In this document: piece after piece, positions 1-9,553 of the stretch | Position numbering within the stretch: position 1 is the first letter of the stretch | Layout: each line of letters opens with the position of its first letter | NCBI GenBank assembly: GCA_016933045.1 | Contig: JAFGBR010000030.1 | Location: 1-64,000 of the forward strand | Direction: 5' to 3' | DNA from: Marinilabiliaceae bacterium | Lineage (GTDB): Bacteria; Bacteroidota; Bacteroidia; Bacteroidales; Marinilabiliaceae | DNA length: 64,000 nt | Position numbers and translations under genes: made by a program | The notes under the pieces: model-generated | Database searches by the model: none | What the model was told of the DNA's origin: nothing | Seen by the model: the letters and a program-made list of their open reading frames with translations, nothing else

Positions 1-74
1 GCAGTAAAAGAGAGTCAGTCCGAATTCGAAAAGACATATAGTATATATTAGGCCGACAAGGCGTTATACTCGAC

Positions 75-351
75 TTACGACAATGCGGTACCACTAAAAC
101 CATCGCATCTATCTTTACAACCTAGATCACTAAGCTTAGTTACTTCATCATATGCAGTACAATTTTGGGGATTTTCATAAGAAGTAGCTTCACTACTACC
201 ACTCCCACTTGCAGGGGGATCAGCCAAAATCTTCCCAATCAAATCCCATTTTAAAACAGAACTTGAACTGCCGTCTAAAACAACACTAACATTAAGTGCA
301 AGGATAGCTGTAATCGCTAATGCTCCAATTGCTTTAACCCTGATTATTCAT
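75..351 (-). pseudogene. NVEALA-like small exported peptide gene, frame broken near the start
   Basis: Read on the minus strand from 338 to 75 there is an 87-codon open frame. It begins VKAIGALAITAILALNVSVV, a hydrophobic export segment, continues through a Gly/Ser-rich linker after LADPPASGSGS, and ends in a small four-cysteine tail (CTAY..., GCKDRC). This layout matches NVEALA-type peptides of Bacteroidia, which are short exported proteins of unknown role. The only good ATG (349-351, preceded by a purine-rich AGGGA) is in another frame and stops after five codons. Removing one base in the AATAA run near 344-349 would join it to the long frame. I infer a real or sequencing frameshift. The family assignment rests on overall shape rather than an exact motif. 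Confidence 0.45.
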
Positions 352-723
352 TAACAATCCCTGCCACGGGCAGCGACTAAAGTTTAGTAAAAACCTTTTT
401 TTCAATCTGGAAAATTTAAAAAACAAATTTATTATGTAAAAGTGCTTTATTCTGGTATAGTTTATTATTAACTGTTTGTTTTTTCGGCTTATAATATTGT
501 AATGCTAACCTAACATCTTCCTCATATAGTAATAGCTTTAATGTTTGGCACAAGCGGAGGCCAGATGTAGGTAACAAATATTACTAAATATTTTTTCATT
601 GAATTTCCTTTTTTAACTTCATTAATACTATTACTGGATTATCTGATATTATTATTACTCCAAGCCTGAATGCCATTAAAAAAGAAAGATATTCAAATAG
701 CAAATGCTTATTAAGTTAAAAGC
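352..723. other. Intergenic stretch with degenerate short frames only
   Basis: No convincing gene is present. On the minus strand an ATG at 599 opens a 25-codon frame starting MKKYLVIFVTY that stops at 522. A shifted frame then stays open to 416 and reads LLLYEEDVRLALQYYKPKKQ in part. Together they look like the decayed start of an exported protein, but I cannot assign a family. The rest is AT-rich, and no clear terminator follows rnhB. Confidence 0.35.
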
Positions 724-1326
724 TTAAAACAAACTCAACTGATCATCAAGCAAACGAAAACTACGCCTGTGCAATAATGTTAATCCATGGTCCTTAATGG
801 CTTTGCGATGATCTTTAGTTGGGTATCCTTTATTCTTTTTCCAATTATAAAAAGGAAAACTATCATGCAAATTAATCATCATCTCATCACGATGAGTTTT
901 AGCTAAAATACTTGCAGCTGCAATCGACAAATACTTGCCATCGCCCTTAATAACACAAGAATAAGGAATTGAACGATATTGTTTAAACCTATTACCATCA
1001 ATAAGTAAATGATCAGGAGTTATTTTTAGCTTATCAACTGCTCTATGCATTGCTAAAAAAGATGCATTAAGAATATTTATCTTATCAATTTCATTATTAT
1101 CAACAATCCCAATTCCCCAGGAAACAGACTCTTTTTCAATTATTATACGCAACTCCTCCCGTTTCTTTTCCGTAACCTGTTTTGAATCATTCAGAAAAGG
1201 GTGATAAAACCCTCTAGGCAGAATAACCGCTGCTGCAACAACAGGACCAGCTAAACAACCTCGTCCGGCCTCATCGCAACCGGCTTCAATAATTCCTTCA
1301 TTTAAAAATGATAACAGATTCGGCAT
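724..1326 (-). CDS. rnhB: Ribonuclease HII
   Basis: This 200-residue protein has the usual size of RNase HII, which cleaves the RNA strand of RNA/DNA hybrids and starts excision of single ribonucleotides misincorporated in DNA. The signature GCDEAGRG (residues 16-23) supplies the catalytic Asp18 and Glu19. The other two carboxylates are Asp110 in HLLIDG and Asp147 in KTHRDE, after SIAAASILAK. All four active-site acids are present. It is the last gene of a minus-strand operon after cysS and an M28-family peptidase, only nine bases behind the peptidase stop. The ATG start places the catalytic motif at the normal distance from the N-terminus. Confidence 0.97.
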   Translation of the reverse strand: MPNLLSFLNEGIIEAGCDEAGRGCLAGPVVAAAVILPRGFYHPFLNDSKQVTEKKREELRIIIEKESVSWGIGIVDNNEIDKINILNASFLAMHRAVDKLKITPDHLLIDGNRFKQYRSIPYSCVIKGDGKYLSIAAASILAKTHRDEMMINLHDSFPFYNWKKNKGYPTKDHRKAIKDHGLTLLHRRSFRLLDDQLSLF

Positions 1327-1335
1327 ATATTAATA

Positions 1336-2337
1336 CTATTCACGATACAACACTTCAAGCAAGGTTTGTCCAACAGCTTTCAGGGTATTTTTGTCAATAA
1401 TATCCATAGTATCATTATGTGTGTGCCAATAAGCTCCAAAACTAGTTAAAGAATTTGCTTCGTATTGAATAATATCTACACAAGGAATACCCATATATTT
1501 ATTCACATAAATATGGTCATCGGTAATAGCACCTCCCATATCATTCACAAAATAATTCCCATACCCTGTCTTAATAGCGGTTTGCCATATCTTATCAACT
1601 AAATGAGAAGCCATTTGCATTGAAAATTGTTCTTTATAAAAAGTAGCTCCTTTAACACCTACCATATCCAACAATATTCCATAACGCGCATAATAATCTT
1701 GCTTGTGCGGATGTTTACCCCAATATTGGCTTCCTAAACACCAGGTATCAGATTTATATGGCAAATCGGAAAATTCGGGCATGCCATAGTCCTCTGCATC
1801 AAAAAAAATAACATCAACTCCAAACGGTAATTCACTGGCTCCAATTTGGCGAGCTATCTCGAGCAAAACACCAACTCCACTTGCTCCATCGCTAGCTCCA
1901 TCTATTGGCTCATTCCAGCGATTTTTATCTTTATCATTATCTGCAAAAGGTCGGCTATCCCAATGTGCAAATAATAAAATCCGGTCATTCCTTTCGGGAC
2001 GAAACTGACCAATAATATTTTTTGCATTCAACACCTCATCGTTAAATGCAATTACTTTAGCTTCTTGAACAATAACATCGGCTCCAAAACTTTTTAACTT
2101 ATTACTTAAATATTTTGATGCTTTAATATGAGCTTCAGTATTTGGAACTCTTGGCCCAAAGGCAACCTGTTCACTTATATAACGATATGCCGAATCGGCA
2201 TTGAATATAGGAATATCAACCTTAATCTTATTTTCTAATACCGCCTTATTATTAGTAGTTTTTGTATTACACGATATTATAAAAGAACTCAACACTAAAT
2301 AAACAAATATTCTATTAACACTTACTTTAACTCCCAT
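1336..2337 (-). CDS. M28-family metallopeptidase lipoprotein, glutaminyl cyclase-like
   Basis: The 333-residue protein starts with a hydrophobic segment ending in the lipobox FIISC (Cys23), so it should be a lipoprotein. The remainder is an M28 zinc-peptidase fold. Probable metal ligands and catalytic acids lie in FAHWDSRPF (His125, Asp127), [11 protein letters not shown] (around Asp150), FFDAEDYG (Asp180-Asp183) and YWHTHNDT (His305). The motif spacing resembles bacterial glutaminyl-peptide cyclotransferase-like M28 members, which act on N-terminal Gln or as aminopeptidases; the sequence does not decide between these. Its start overlaps the 3' end of cysS by 16 bases, so the two are probably co-translated. 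No other in-frame ATG lies before residue 225, which supports this start. Confidence 0.85.
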   Translation of the reverse strand: MGVKVSVNRIFVYLVLSSFIISCNTKTTNNKAVLENKIKVDIPIFNADSAYRYISEQVAFGPRVPNTEAHIKASKYLSNKLKSFGADVIVQEAKVIAFNDEVLNAKNIIGQFRPERNDRILLFAHWDSRPFADNDKDKNRWNEPIDGASDGASGVGVLLEIARQIGASELPFGVDVIFFDAEDYGMPEFSDLPYKSDTWCLGSQYWGKHPHKQDYYARYGILLDMVGVKGATFYKEQFSMQMASHLVDKIWQTAIKTGYGNYFVNDMGGAITDDHIYVNKYMGIPCVDIIQYEANSLTSFGAYWHTHNDTMDIIDKNTLKAVGQTLLEVLYRE

Positions 2338-3797
2338 GTGGCACCATCCTTTCCATCTTTAATAACAAAACCAATTTTTAATAATTCATCCCGAATTTTA
2401 TCGGCAGTTACAAAATCTTTATTGGCTTTTGCTTCGCCTCTCAGTTTTAAAAGTAAAGAAACTACTTCATTTAAAACCTCGTTATTTGCATTCGTTTCTG
2501 CTACTGTTTGTTTCAATCCTAAAATATCAAACACAAATAAACCGACTAACGTCTTTAATTTTTCTAAATCATCAGCCGTTATCATCATTAACCCGGCAAT
2601 CATACTATTAATAGCTTTTGCTGCTTCGAACAAATGCGATATTAAAACAGGACTGTTCAAATCATCATTTAATGCAGCATAACATTTTTCTTTAAACATA
2701 TTAACATCAAACGAACTACTATTGCTCGGTTTTACTTTATTTAAGTTATTAACCGCATCCATTAACCTCACAAGTCCCTTCTCTGAAGCCTGTAAAGCTT
2801 CATTCGAAAAATCGACAGTACTGCGATAATGAGCCTGAAGTATGAAAAAACGAATGGTCATTGGGCTATATGCCATTGATAAAAGACTATTGGAACCGGT
2901 AAAAAACTCTTCGAGTGTAATAAAATTACCTAACGACTTCCCCATTTTCTGGCCATTAATGGTAATCATATTATTGTGCATCCAATACTTTGCTGGCATC
3001 TTACCGTTTGCAATGGTACTTTGTGCTATTTCACATTCGTGATGTGGAAATAACAGATCCATCCCTCCCCCATGTATATCAAACTCATCGCCCAAATATT
3101 TTGCACTCATAACACTACACTCCAAGTGCCATCCCGGAAAACCATCGCTAAACCGCGATGGCCACCTCATAATATGTTCAGGCGATGCTTTTTTCCATAA
3201 CGCAAAATCAAAACTATTATGTTTCTCTGTTTGCCCATCAAGTGAACGAGTTGCATTTAATAAATCTTCAATAACCCGCCCTGATAGCTTTCCGTAATGG
3301 TAATCGTTATTATATTTGGCAACATCGAAATATACCGATCCGTTGCTTTCGTATGCATAACCTTTATTTAATATTGTATCAACCACTTGTAACTGTTCAA
3401 TAATATGACCTGATGCCCGTGGTTCTATACTAGGCTTCTTTACATTCAGTTCATCCATAAACTGATGGTAACGATCAGTATAATATTGAACCACTTCCAT
3501 TGGTTCCAGTTCTTCAAGTCTTGCTTTTTTTGCAATTTTATCTTCACCCTCATCTGCATCATTTTCCAAATGCCCAACATCTGTAATGTTACGGACATAT
3601 CTTACTCTATAGCCTAAATGGGTTAAATATCGAAATAACAAATCGAATGTTATTGCTGGTCGGGCATGCCCCAGGTGAGGATCGCCATACACTGTTGGCC
3701 CACAAACATATAACCCCACATGCTTTGGGTGAATTGGAATAAAAATCTCTTTTTCGCGACTTAATGTATTGTAAATATAAAGCTTGCTATCCATCAA
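2322..3797 (-). CDS. cysS: Cysteinyl-tRNA synthetase
   Basis: This class I aminoacyl-tRNA synthetase charges tRNA-Cys. The HIGH-type motif is PHLGHARP (HLGH at 41-44) and the KMSKS-type motif is KMGKS (284-288). The zinc site that selects cysteine is complete: Cys32 (YVCGPTVY), Cys227 (HLECS), and His252 and Glu256 in PHHECE. The length of 491 residues fits the family. It heads the minus-strand cysS / peptidase / rnhB operon. The start is [10 protein letters not shown]; the second Met is an equally possible start. The upstream gap of about 80 bases, bounded by the terminator of the next unit, must contain its promoter. Confidence 0.98.
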   Translation of the reverse strand: MMDSKLYIYNTLSREKEIFIPIHPKHVGLYVCGPTVYGDPHLGHARPAITFDLLFRYLTHLGYRVRYVRNITDVGHLENDADEGEDKIAKKARLEELEPMEVVQYYTDRYHQFMDELNVKKPSIEPRASGHIIEQLQVVDTILNKGYAYESNGSVYFDVAKYNNDYHYGKLSGRVIEDLLNATRSLDGQTEKHNSFDFALWKKASPEHIMRWPSRFSDGFPGWHLECSVMSAKYLGDEFDIHGGGMDLLFPHHECEIAQSTIANGKMPAKYWMHNNMITINGQKMGKSLGNFITLEEFFTGSNSLLSMAYSPMTIRFFILQAHYRSTVDFSNEALQASEKGLVRLMDAVNNLNKVKPSNSSSFDVNMFKEKCYAALNDDLNSPVLISHLFEAAKAINSMIAGLMMITADDLEKLKTLVGLFVFDILGLKQTVAETNANNEVLNEVVSLLLKLRGEAKANKDFVTADKIRDELLKIGFVIKDGKDGATWELK

Positions 3798-3875
3798 TAT
3801 AATACCTTTCTTTTTTTGAACGGATAAAAATACAAAATAGCCTTTAGTATTTGAACTATTTATTGCACGAATAAA

Positions 3876-3906
3876 AAAACAAAGCCTCTATTTTTTTTTA
3901 GAGGCT
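3876..3906 (-). terminator. Rho-independent terminator after the YkgJ gene
   Basis: An 8-bp perfect stem, AGCCTCTA (3883-3890) pairing with TAGAGGCT (3899-3906), encloses an 8-base loop. On the minus strand it is followed by TTTGTTTTTTTATT. It lies 28 bases beyond the stop of the YkgJ-family gene, so it ends that unit and isolates cysS downstream. Confidence 0.85.
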
Positions 3907-3933
3907 AATTTGTTATTAATGGTTAATAGAAAT

Positions 3934-4647
3934 TTATGTAGTGCACAAATCTAAAACTTTATCTCCATTAAGCCATTTGATCTCATTTATATCATCATTC
4001 AAAACAAAATACAATAATTTTTCGAATCGCATTTCGGCATTTTGTATTTTCATTTCTTCAAGGCGGCCTGCAAAACCGGCATTCATATTACGACCAGCTA
4101 CCAATAAAAATTCAAATAATGCAGGAAAATCCTTATCATTATCATGTAATTCATACCGTTTTATACAACTTTTCACATCCGACGACATATAAATTCTACA
4201 GGCCATTGGTCGCGCATTATATGCAATGCAAACTCCATTATCCAACAATGGACATGGATATGAATATTTTAACAATTCAGCATCAGTATTGCCCTGACTA
4301 TAATCTGTTTTTGATTTAGCTTTTGCTTTAATTTCAGATATCTGATTAGATGAAAAATGATTATTAACATAATCTTTCATATAAAAAACCTCATGTATCG
4401 AAGCAAATACAGGCTGATAACAACAATATCCACACCCTTTTTTGCAATCAATATTAACATTCGACAACCGACATCTTGAGCTAAATGAATCGATAAGCAA
4501 GTCAATAGTTTGATATTGTTGAGTCATTGCATGGAAAATATCAGTCAATAAATACTTCTTCCTTATCATTTCTTTTGCCAAATTATATCCATCAGCATAA
4601 AAAACAGATGCTATACTACTCATATCTTCTAAATAGTTTTTCCCCAT
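3934..4647 (-). CDS. YkgJ-family cysteine-cluster protein
   Basis: This 237-residue cytoplasmic protein carries the YkgJ cysteine cluster, thought to bind zinc or iron. Cysteines fall in two groups: Cys68, Cys72, Cys75 and Cys76 (DCKKGCGYCC), then Cys132, Cys140, Cys150 and Cys161 (CPLLDNGVC, RPMAC, VKSC), with an extra Cys59. The biochemical role of the family is unsettled, so no reaction is claimed. It follows a YwqK-like exported protein gene by 12 bases on the same strand, and a strong terminator lies just downstream, so the pair is one short operon. Confidence 0.85.
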   Translation of the reverse strand: MGKNYLEDMSSIASVFYADGYNLAKEMIRKKYLLTDIFHAMTQQYQTIDLLIDSFSSRCRLSNVNIDCKKGCGYCCYQPVFASIHEVFYMKDYVNNHFSSNQISEIKAKAKSKTDYSQGNTDAELLKYSYPCPLLDNGVCIAYNARPMACRIYMSSDVKSCIKRYELHDNDKDFPALFEFLLVAGRNMNAGFAGRLEEMKIQNAEMRFEKLLYFVLNDDINEIKWLNGDKVLDLCTT

Positions 4648-4659
4648 GTTACAATTAAC

Positions 4660-5478
4660 TCAATCTTTATGTAATGTATTTACCAATTCTCCATTTTCAA
4701 ACACTAATACAGAAGATAATTTCCCTTCACTATCATAAACATATTGCTCTCCTTTCATTAGCTTTCCCTTAATAAAATATCCTTTTTTCTCTATTTTACC
4801 CGATAAATCATATACAGTATGATTCCCGGTGCCGGTAAATCGAACCGACGAAACCCTGTCTACAGGATCTGTTTCATCATTAACATTTCCGTAACTTATT
4901 GTCTTTTCAAATTTCCCTTCTTTATAAATCCGCTCTCCACTTAACTCGCCCAACTCACTAAATATTTTTAATGTACCCGATGTTTTTCCATTTTCCCAAC
5001 TTCCCGAATATTTCACATTCCCATTTTCGTGATAATACTTTTGAACTCCGTTTCTTTTACCTGCTTTATTATAATTCCAATCGTAAGCTATTTGACCCGA
5101 TGGATAAAAAAACTGATACTTTCCTACCCAATGATCTATCTCCCAAATTCCCTGCTCCCACATTTTACCGTTTTCGTAATAAAAAACAGCCAGCCCACTA
5201 GCTATTCCGTTTTTAAATGTTATTCTATGTTTTTCTTTACCATTAGGAAAATAACTTATCCATAGGCCATCTTTTTTACCATCTACATAAAAACCCTTTT
5301 CAACAACCTGTTGTTTTGATGCATCAAAATTTATCCATAAACCGTATTTCTTATTATTTGCATCTTTGCGATTAATTGTATCTCCCTTATAAACCAAAAA
5401 ACCTTGACTAAAACCTGTTAACCACATCATGCAAAAACATGCAATTAAAAATATAGTTTTAAATGTATTCACTCTCAC
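4660..5478 (-). CDS. Exported MORN-like / YwqK-type repeat protein
   Basis: The 272-residue protein has an N-terminal signal peptide (hydrophobic residues 8-24, ending near GFSQG), followed by tandem repeats of about 23 residues. Typical units are GKKDGLWISYFPNGK, GLAVFYYENGKMWEQG, KYQFFYPSGQIAYD and GVQKYYHENGNVKYSG. The Gly-x-x-x-x-Tyr-x-x-Asn/Ser-Gly-x pattern is that of MORN/YwqK repeats, which form an extended beta surface. The name YwqK-family antitoxin is often attached to such proteins, but nothing here indicates a toxin partner, and export argues for an envelope role. It is first in a two-gene operon with the YkgJ-family gene. Confidence 0.8.
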   Translation of the reverse strand: MRVNTFKTIFLIACFCMMWLTGFSQGFLVYKGDTINRKDANNKKYGLWINFDASKQQVVEKGFYVDGKKDGLWISYFPNGKEKHRITFKNGIASGLAVFYYENGKMWEQGIWEIDHWVGKYQFFYPSGQIAYDWNYNKAGKRNGVQKYYHENGNVKYSGSWENGKTSGTLKIFSELGELSGERIYKEGKFEKTISYGNVNDETDPVDRVSSVRFTGTGNHTVYDLSGKIEKKGYFIKGKLMKGEQYVYDSEGKLSSVLVFENGELVNTLHKD

Positions 5479-5698
5479 AATATTATTTTTTATTTTATAG
5501 TTTTAATAAAGAAATATTGATTGTTTAATAAAGCATTATACTACTGCAAATAATTTGTGTTAATTTGCTTAAAAATTCGTTTTCCTTTTAAACGTAAAAA
5601 GTGCATCAAGGTTATATTTAATTAGTGCGATAAACTATTATTCTAAGTTTACTAACCGATGTTAAACCAACATCCAAGTTATTCAAAAAATATTATTC

Positions 5699-7846
5699 AT
5701 GCCGATAAAAAAAGTAAAGAAAAACAGGGGCTTTAAAAAAAATGAAATCATTAATATGGTTCATGATCTTTTTAACAGCAATCCGAAAAAAACATTTAAT
5801 TATAAACAAATTGCCGGAATGATAGGTTTAAAGAAACTATCTGACCGCCAAATGGTTCAGGTTATTTTATATGATTTATTGGAAGCCGGAACATTAACCG
5901 AAGCTATTAAAGGACGTTTTAAACTTGTTCAACTCCAAGCTTCAGTTACCGGAGTTGTTGACATGACTGCTTCGGGGGCTGCTTATATTATTCCCGATGA
6001 TGGAAGCGAGGATATTTTTGTTGCTCAAGCAAATCTTAATCAGGCTTTAGATGGCGACAAAGTTAAAGTTTCTCTCTTTGCAATTAGCCGACGCCACCAG
6101 CCACAAGGCGAAGTAACTGAAATTATTAAACGGAAAAGAGAGTTGTTTGTTGGCAAACTTGAAGTATCTCGAAATTTTGCATTTCTGGTTACCGACCGTA
6201 AAATTCTTTACCAGGACATATTTATACCTCTCGAAAAATTAAATGGCGGTAAAGACGGACAAAAAGCTATAGCCAAAATTACCGATTGGCCATCGAACAC
6301 TAAAAATCCGTATGGCGAAATTGTTGATGTTTTAGGCGATACCGGCAATAACGATACTGAAATGCATGCAATACTTGCCGAGTTTAACCTGCCTTATATT
6401 TATCCCGAAAACATTATTCAAAAAGCCGAAGAAATTGATGCCTCAATTAGTCAATCTGAAATATCTAAACGACAAGATTTTAGAGAAATAACAACCTTTA
6501 CAATTGACCCTGCTGACGCCAAAGACTTTGACGATGCTCTGTCAATTAAAAAAATAGATGAAGACACTTGGGAAGTTGGTGTTCACATTGCCGATGTTAC
6601 TCATTATGTTAAACCCAATTCTCCTCTCGACGAAGAAGCATTTAACAGGGCTACTTCTGTATACCTGGTTGATCGTGTTGTACCCATGCTACCCGAAAGA
6701 TTAAGTAATAACATTTGTTCGTTACGCGCAAATGAAGATAAATTATGCTTCTCGGCTACTTTTTTACTTGATGCTAATGCAATTATAAAAGACAGTTGGA
6801 TTGGGCGTACAATAATTAACTCCAACAAAAGATTTTCATACGAAGAGGCTCAGTCCATTATTGAAACAGGTAAAGGGGATTATGCCGATGAATTACTTCA
6901 ATTAAATGCATTTGCAAAAAAATTAAGAGATAAACGTTTTTCGCAAGGAGCAATAAGTTTCGAACGTGTCGAAATAAAATTCAACATTGATGAAAACGGC
7001 AAGCCTTTAAGCGTATTTTTTAAAGAATCGAAAGAATCCAACCATCTTGTTGAGGAGTTTATGCTTTTAGCCAACAAACGTGTAGCCGAAATAATTGGTA
7101 AAAAAGAGATTCAATCATCGAAACAGGCTAAAGCAAAAACATTTGTTTACCGAATTCATGACGTTCCCAATGCCGATAAATTCGATACCTTTTCGCGGTT
7201 TATTAAAAAATTTGGACATGAAATATCTCAAACAGCCAACATTAATAAATCATTAAATCAACTTTTAAATGAAGTACAAGGCAAGCCCGAACAAAATATA
7301 ATAGAAACACTTGCAATTCGTACAATGGCAAAAGCTGTTTATTCAACACATAACATTGGGCATTATGGATTAGGTTTCGAATATTACACTCATTTTACAT
7401 CTCCCATTAGGCGTTATCCAGACATGATGGTTCATCGCTTACTTGATATCTACATGAATAATGGCAAATCGGCAGATGCCAACAAATACGAAGATATGTG
7501 CGAGCACTGTTCCGACATGGAACAACAAGCCGCCGAGGCCGAAAGAGCTTCTATTAAATACAAGCAAGTTGAATTTATGAAAGATCATCTTGGTGAAGAA
7601 TTTGAAGGTGTCATTTCCGGTGTTACAGAATGGGGTATTTATGTCGAAATTAATGAAAACAAATGCGAAGGTTTAATTCCCATTCGCGATTTGGATGATG
7701 ATTTTTATTACTTCGATGAGGAAAACTATTGCATTATTGGCAAACGTGAAAAGAAAAAATTCCAATTGGGTGATCCTATCAAAATATTAATTGCAAATGC
7801 TAACCTTGAAAAAAAACAACTCGATTTTACTTTGGTTAAAACTTAA
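5699..7846 (+). CDS. rnr: Ribonuclease R, 3'-5' exoribonuclease
   Basis: This 715-residue RNase R/VacB protein degrades structured RNA processively from the 3' end. Domains in order are a basic winged-helix-like N-terminus (about 10-75), cold-shock OB domains (about 80-225), the RNB catalytic domain (about 255-580) and a C-terminal S1 domain (about 630-713). The catalytic cluster is TIDPADAKDFDDAL, giving Asp270, Asp276, Asp278 and Asp279, the equivalents of the four metal-binding aspartates of E. coli RNase R. It is transcribed divergently from the YwqK/YkgJ pair across a 220-base AT-rich gap. No exact TAnnTTTG box was found in that gap. Confidence 0.96.
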   Translation: MPIKKVKKNRGFKKNEIINMVHDLFNSNPKKTFNYKQIAGMIGLKKLSDRQMVQVILYDLLEAGTLTEAIKGRFKLVQLQASVTGVVDMTASGAAYIIPDDGSEDIFVAQANLNQALDGDKVKVSLFAISRRHQPQGEVTEIIKRKRELFVGKLEVSRNFAFLVTDRKILYQDIFIPLEKLNGGKDGQKAIAKITDWPSNTKNPYGEIVDVLGDTGNNDTEMHAILAEFNLPYIYPENIIQKAEEIDASISQSEISKRQDFREITTFTIDPADAKDFDDALSIKKIDEDTWEVGVHIADVTHYVKPNSPLDEEAFNRATSVYLVDRVVPMLPERLSNNICSLRANEDKLCFSATFLLDANAIIKDSWIGRTIINSNKRFSYEEAQSIIETGKGDYADELLQLNAFAKKLRDKRFSQGAISFERVEIKFNIDENGKPLSVFFKESKESNHLVEEFMLLANKRVAEIIGKKEIQSSKQAKAKTFVYRIHDVPNADKFDTFSRFIKKFGHEISQTANINKSLNQLLNEVQGKPEQNIIETLAIRTMAKAVYSTHNIGHYGLGFEYYTHFTSPIRRYPDMMVHRLLDIYMNNGKSADANKYEDMCEHCSDMEQQAAEAERASIKYKQVEFMKDHLGEEFEGVISGVTEWGIYVEINENKCEGLIPIRDLDDDFYYFDEENYCIIGKREKKKFQLGDPIKILIANANLEKKQLDFTLVKT

Positions 7847-7904
7847 CAATTGAAAGATATAATTATGCTTTTATTCACTTTTTTTTAAAACAAAAACTAT
7901 TTCC

Positions 7905-7912
7905 TATTTTTG
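7905..7912 (+). promoter_or_regulatory. Putative -7 box for the TetR gene
   Basis: TATTTTTG is an exact match to the Bacteroidota TAnnTTTG element, 22 bases before the TetR-family start codon. No clear TTG -33 element lies 17-23 bases upstream, so support is partial. Confidence 0.4.
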
Positions 7913-7934
7913 CACTACGCCAGAATTAAATAAA

Positions 7935-8546
7935 ATGGATCAAAATAACATATCAGATAATAACGAATCTGTAAAAAATGCTATTCTCGAAGTTGCCCGT
8001 AATTTATTTTCGAAATACGGTTATAAAAAAACCACAATGGAAGATATTGCACAGGCATTGGGAAAAGGAAAAAGTTCACTTTATTACTATTTTAAAAACA
8101 AAGAGGATATCTTTCAGGCTGTAATAGACTGGGAAGAAGATATTCTTTTTTCAAGTCTGAGAGAGATTATTCAAGAACCTGTTTCGGCCGATAAAAAAAT
8201 GGAAAAATACATTGAGGTACGAATGGAAACAATCCGCGAGCTCGAAAATTACCACAAAGCTATTAATACAGACTCAAATTCTAATTTCGACTTTTTAGAT
8301 TACATTAAAGGAAAAAGCGAGCAAGAGGAGGCTCTAATGATTGAACAAATCATGCAAGAAGGATTAAACTCTAATATTTTTGCCATAAAAAATCCTCAAA
8401 TGGCGGCAATAGCAATATCTACTGCATTAAAAGGACTTGAAATACCTTTGTTCCGAACAAAACCACAAATGCAAAATGATGATTTTAAAGTTCAGCTCAA
8501 AAATGTATTAAACATACTTTTTTACGGACTAATCAAACGTCCATAA
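7935..8546 (+). CDS. TetR/AcrR-family transcriptional regulator
   Basis: This 203-residue protein has the TetR N-terminal DNA-binding domain: a first helix around AILEVARNLFSKYGY (16-30), then the helix-turn-helix TTMEDIAQALGKGKSSLYYY (33-52) and KEDIF. The C-terminal ligand-binding half is not recognisable as a subfamily. It follows rnr by 88 bases with its own possible promoter and precedes metA by 75 bases. Nothing in the sequence identifies its target. A local role on metA or autoregulation is possible but unsupported. Confidence 0.93.
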   Translation: MDQNNISDNNESVKNAILEVARNLFSKYGYKKTTMEDIAQALGKGKSSLYYYFKNKEDIFQAVIDWEEDILFSSLREIIQEPVSADKKMEKYIEVRMETIRELENYHKAINTDSNSNFDFLDYIKGKSEQEEALMIEQIMQEGLNSNIFAIKNPQMAAIAISTALKGLEIPLFRTKPQMQNDDFKVQLKNVLNILFYGLIKRP

Positions 8547-8621
8547 ATAATAATTCATTTTGAACATTTATCATCACCGATAGTTTCATATCAATAAATT
8601 ATCACATTAACAGCTTCTGTT

Positions 8622-9536
8622 ATGCCAATTAAGATTCCAGATACATTACCAGCATTTAGTGTCCTCGAAAGTGAAAACATCTTCGTAATGGGGCAAACAA
8701 GAGCAATGCAACAGGATATTCGCCCTTTACGTATTCTGATTTTTAATTTAATGCCCCTGAAAATTTCTACTGAAACTCATCTACTAAGAGTTTTGTCAAA
8801 CTCTCCTTTACAAGTCGAAATTGACTTAATGATGACCAGCAGTCATGTATCAAAAAACACCCCTATTGAACATTTATCAGCTTTTTACAAAACCTTTAAT
8901 GATATTAAAAACCAAAAATACGATGGAATGATTATTACCGGGGCACCGGTAGAACAAATGGAATTTGAAGAGGTTAACTACTGGGATGAAATGAAAGAGG
9001 TTATGGAATGGTCGAATAAAAATGTAACCAGCACTTTTCATATCTGCTGGGGAGCTCAAGCTGGCCTGTATTACCACTTTGGCATTAAAAAACATGAAAT
9101 AGGGAAAAAACTATTCGGCGTTTACAACCACAAAGTTAACGACCATCACGAACTTTTAATGAGAGGCTTCGACGAATTGTTTCAGGCTCCTCACTCTCGG
9201 TATACTACAATACTTAAAGAAGATATTGAAAAAAATTCTAACCTCAGAATCCTTTCCGAATCTGATGATGCTGGAGTATATATTGTAATGTCGGCCGATA
9301 GAAAAAAAATTTTCGTAACAGGCCATTCCGAATATGACCCAAATACTCTAAAAGAAGAGTACGTTAGAGATATTCGTAAAGGGATAGATATTGCTATTCC
9401 TGAAAACTACTTCCCTAATAACGACCCATCATTGCCTCCGTTTGTTACATGGCGAAGTCATGCTCATTTGCTCTATTCGAATTGGCTAAATTATTATGTT
9501 TATCAGGCAACCCCGTTTGTGTTAGAAGATATCTGA
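8622..9536 (+). CDS. metA: Homoserine O-acetyltransferase (MetA family)
   Basis: This 304-residue MetA-family enzyme activates homoserine for methionine synthesis. The nucleophile is Cys142 in [10 protein letters not shown], and the other catalytic residues are His235 and Glu237 in TGHSEYDP; Lys47 in LMPLK is also conserved. Residue 111, in GAPVEQ, is Glu. In characterised MetA proteins Glu111 goes with acetyl-CoA and Gly with succinyl-CoA, so acetylation is the better call despite the usual succinyltransferase name. It lies downstream of a TetR gene and converges with the CHAD gene across 17 bases. No SAM-riboswitch-like structure was recognised in the 75-base leader. Confidence 0.96.
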   Translation: MPIKIPDTLPAFSVLESENIFVMGQTRAMQQDIRPLRILIFNLMPLKISTETHLLRVLSNSPLQVEIDLMMTSSHVSKNTPIEHLSAFYKTFNDIKNQKYDGMIITGAPVEQMEFEEVNYWDEMKEVMEWSNKNVTSTFHICWGAQAGLYYHFGIKKHEIGKKLFGVYNHKVNDHHELLMRGFDELFQAPHSRYTTILKEDIEKNSNLRILSESDDAGVYIVMSADRKKIFVTGHSEYDPNTLKEEYVRDIRKGIDIAIPENYFPNNDPSLPPFVTWRSHAHLLYSNWLNYYVYQATPFVLEDI

Positions 9537-9553
9537 TTTTGTTATAATACAAT

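Noticed and set aside
2338-2682. 114-codon open frame on the plus strand opposite cysS
   Set aside because: It is an antisense shadow of cysS, with no domain, no start-site support and composition following the cysS codons.
5479-5698. Promoter boxes between the YwqK-like gene and rnr
   Set aside because: Only near matches to TAnnTTTG (one base short) were found, so none is reported.
8547-8621. Possible SAM-type riboswitch before metA
   Set aside because: The 75-base leader is too short and lacks the paired helices and conserved bases of known SAM riboswitches.
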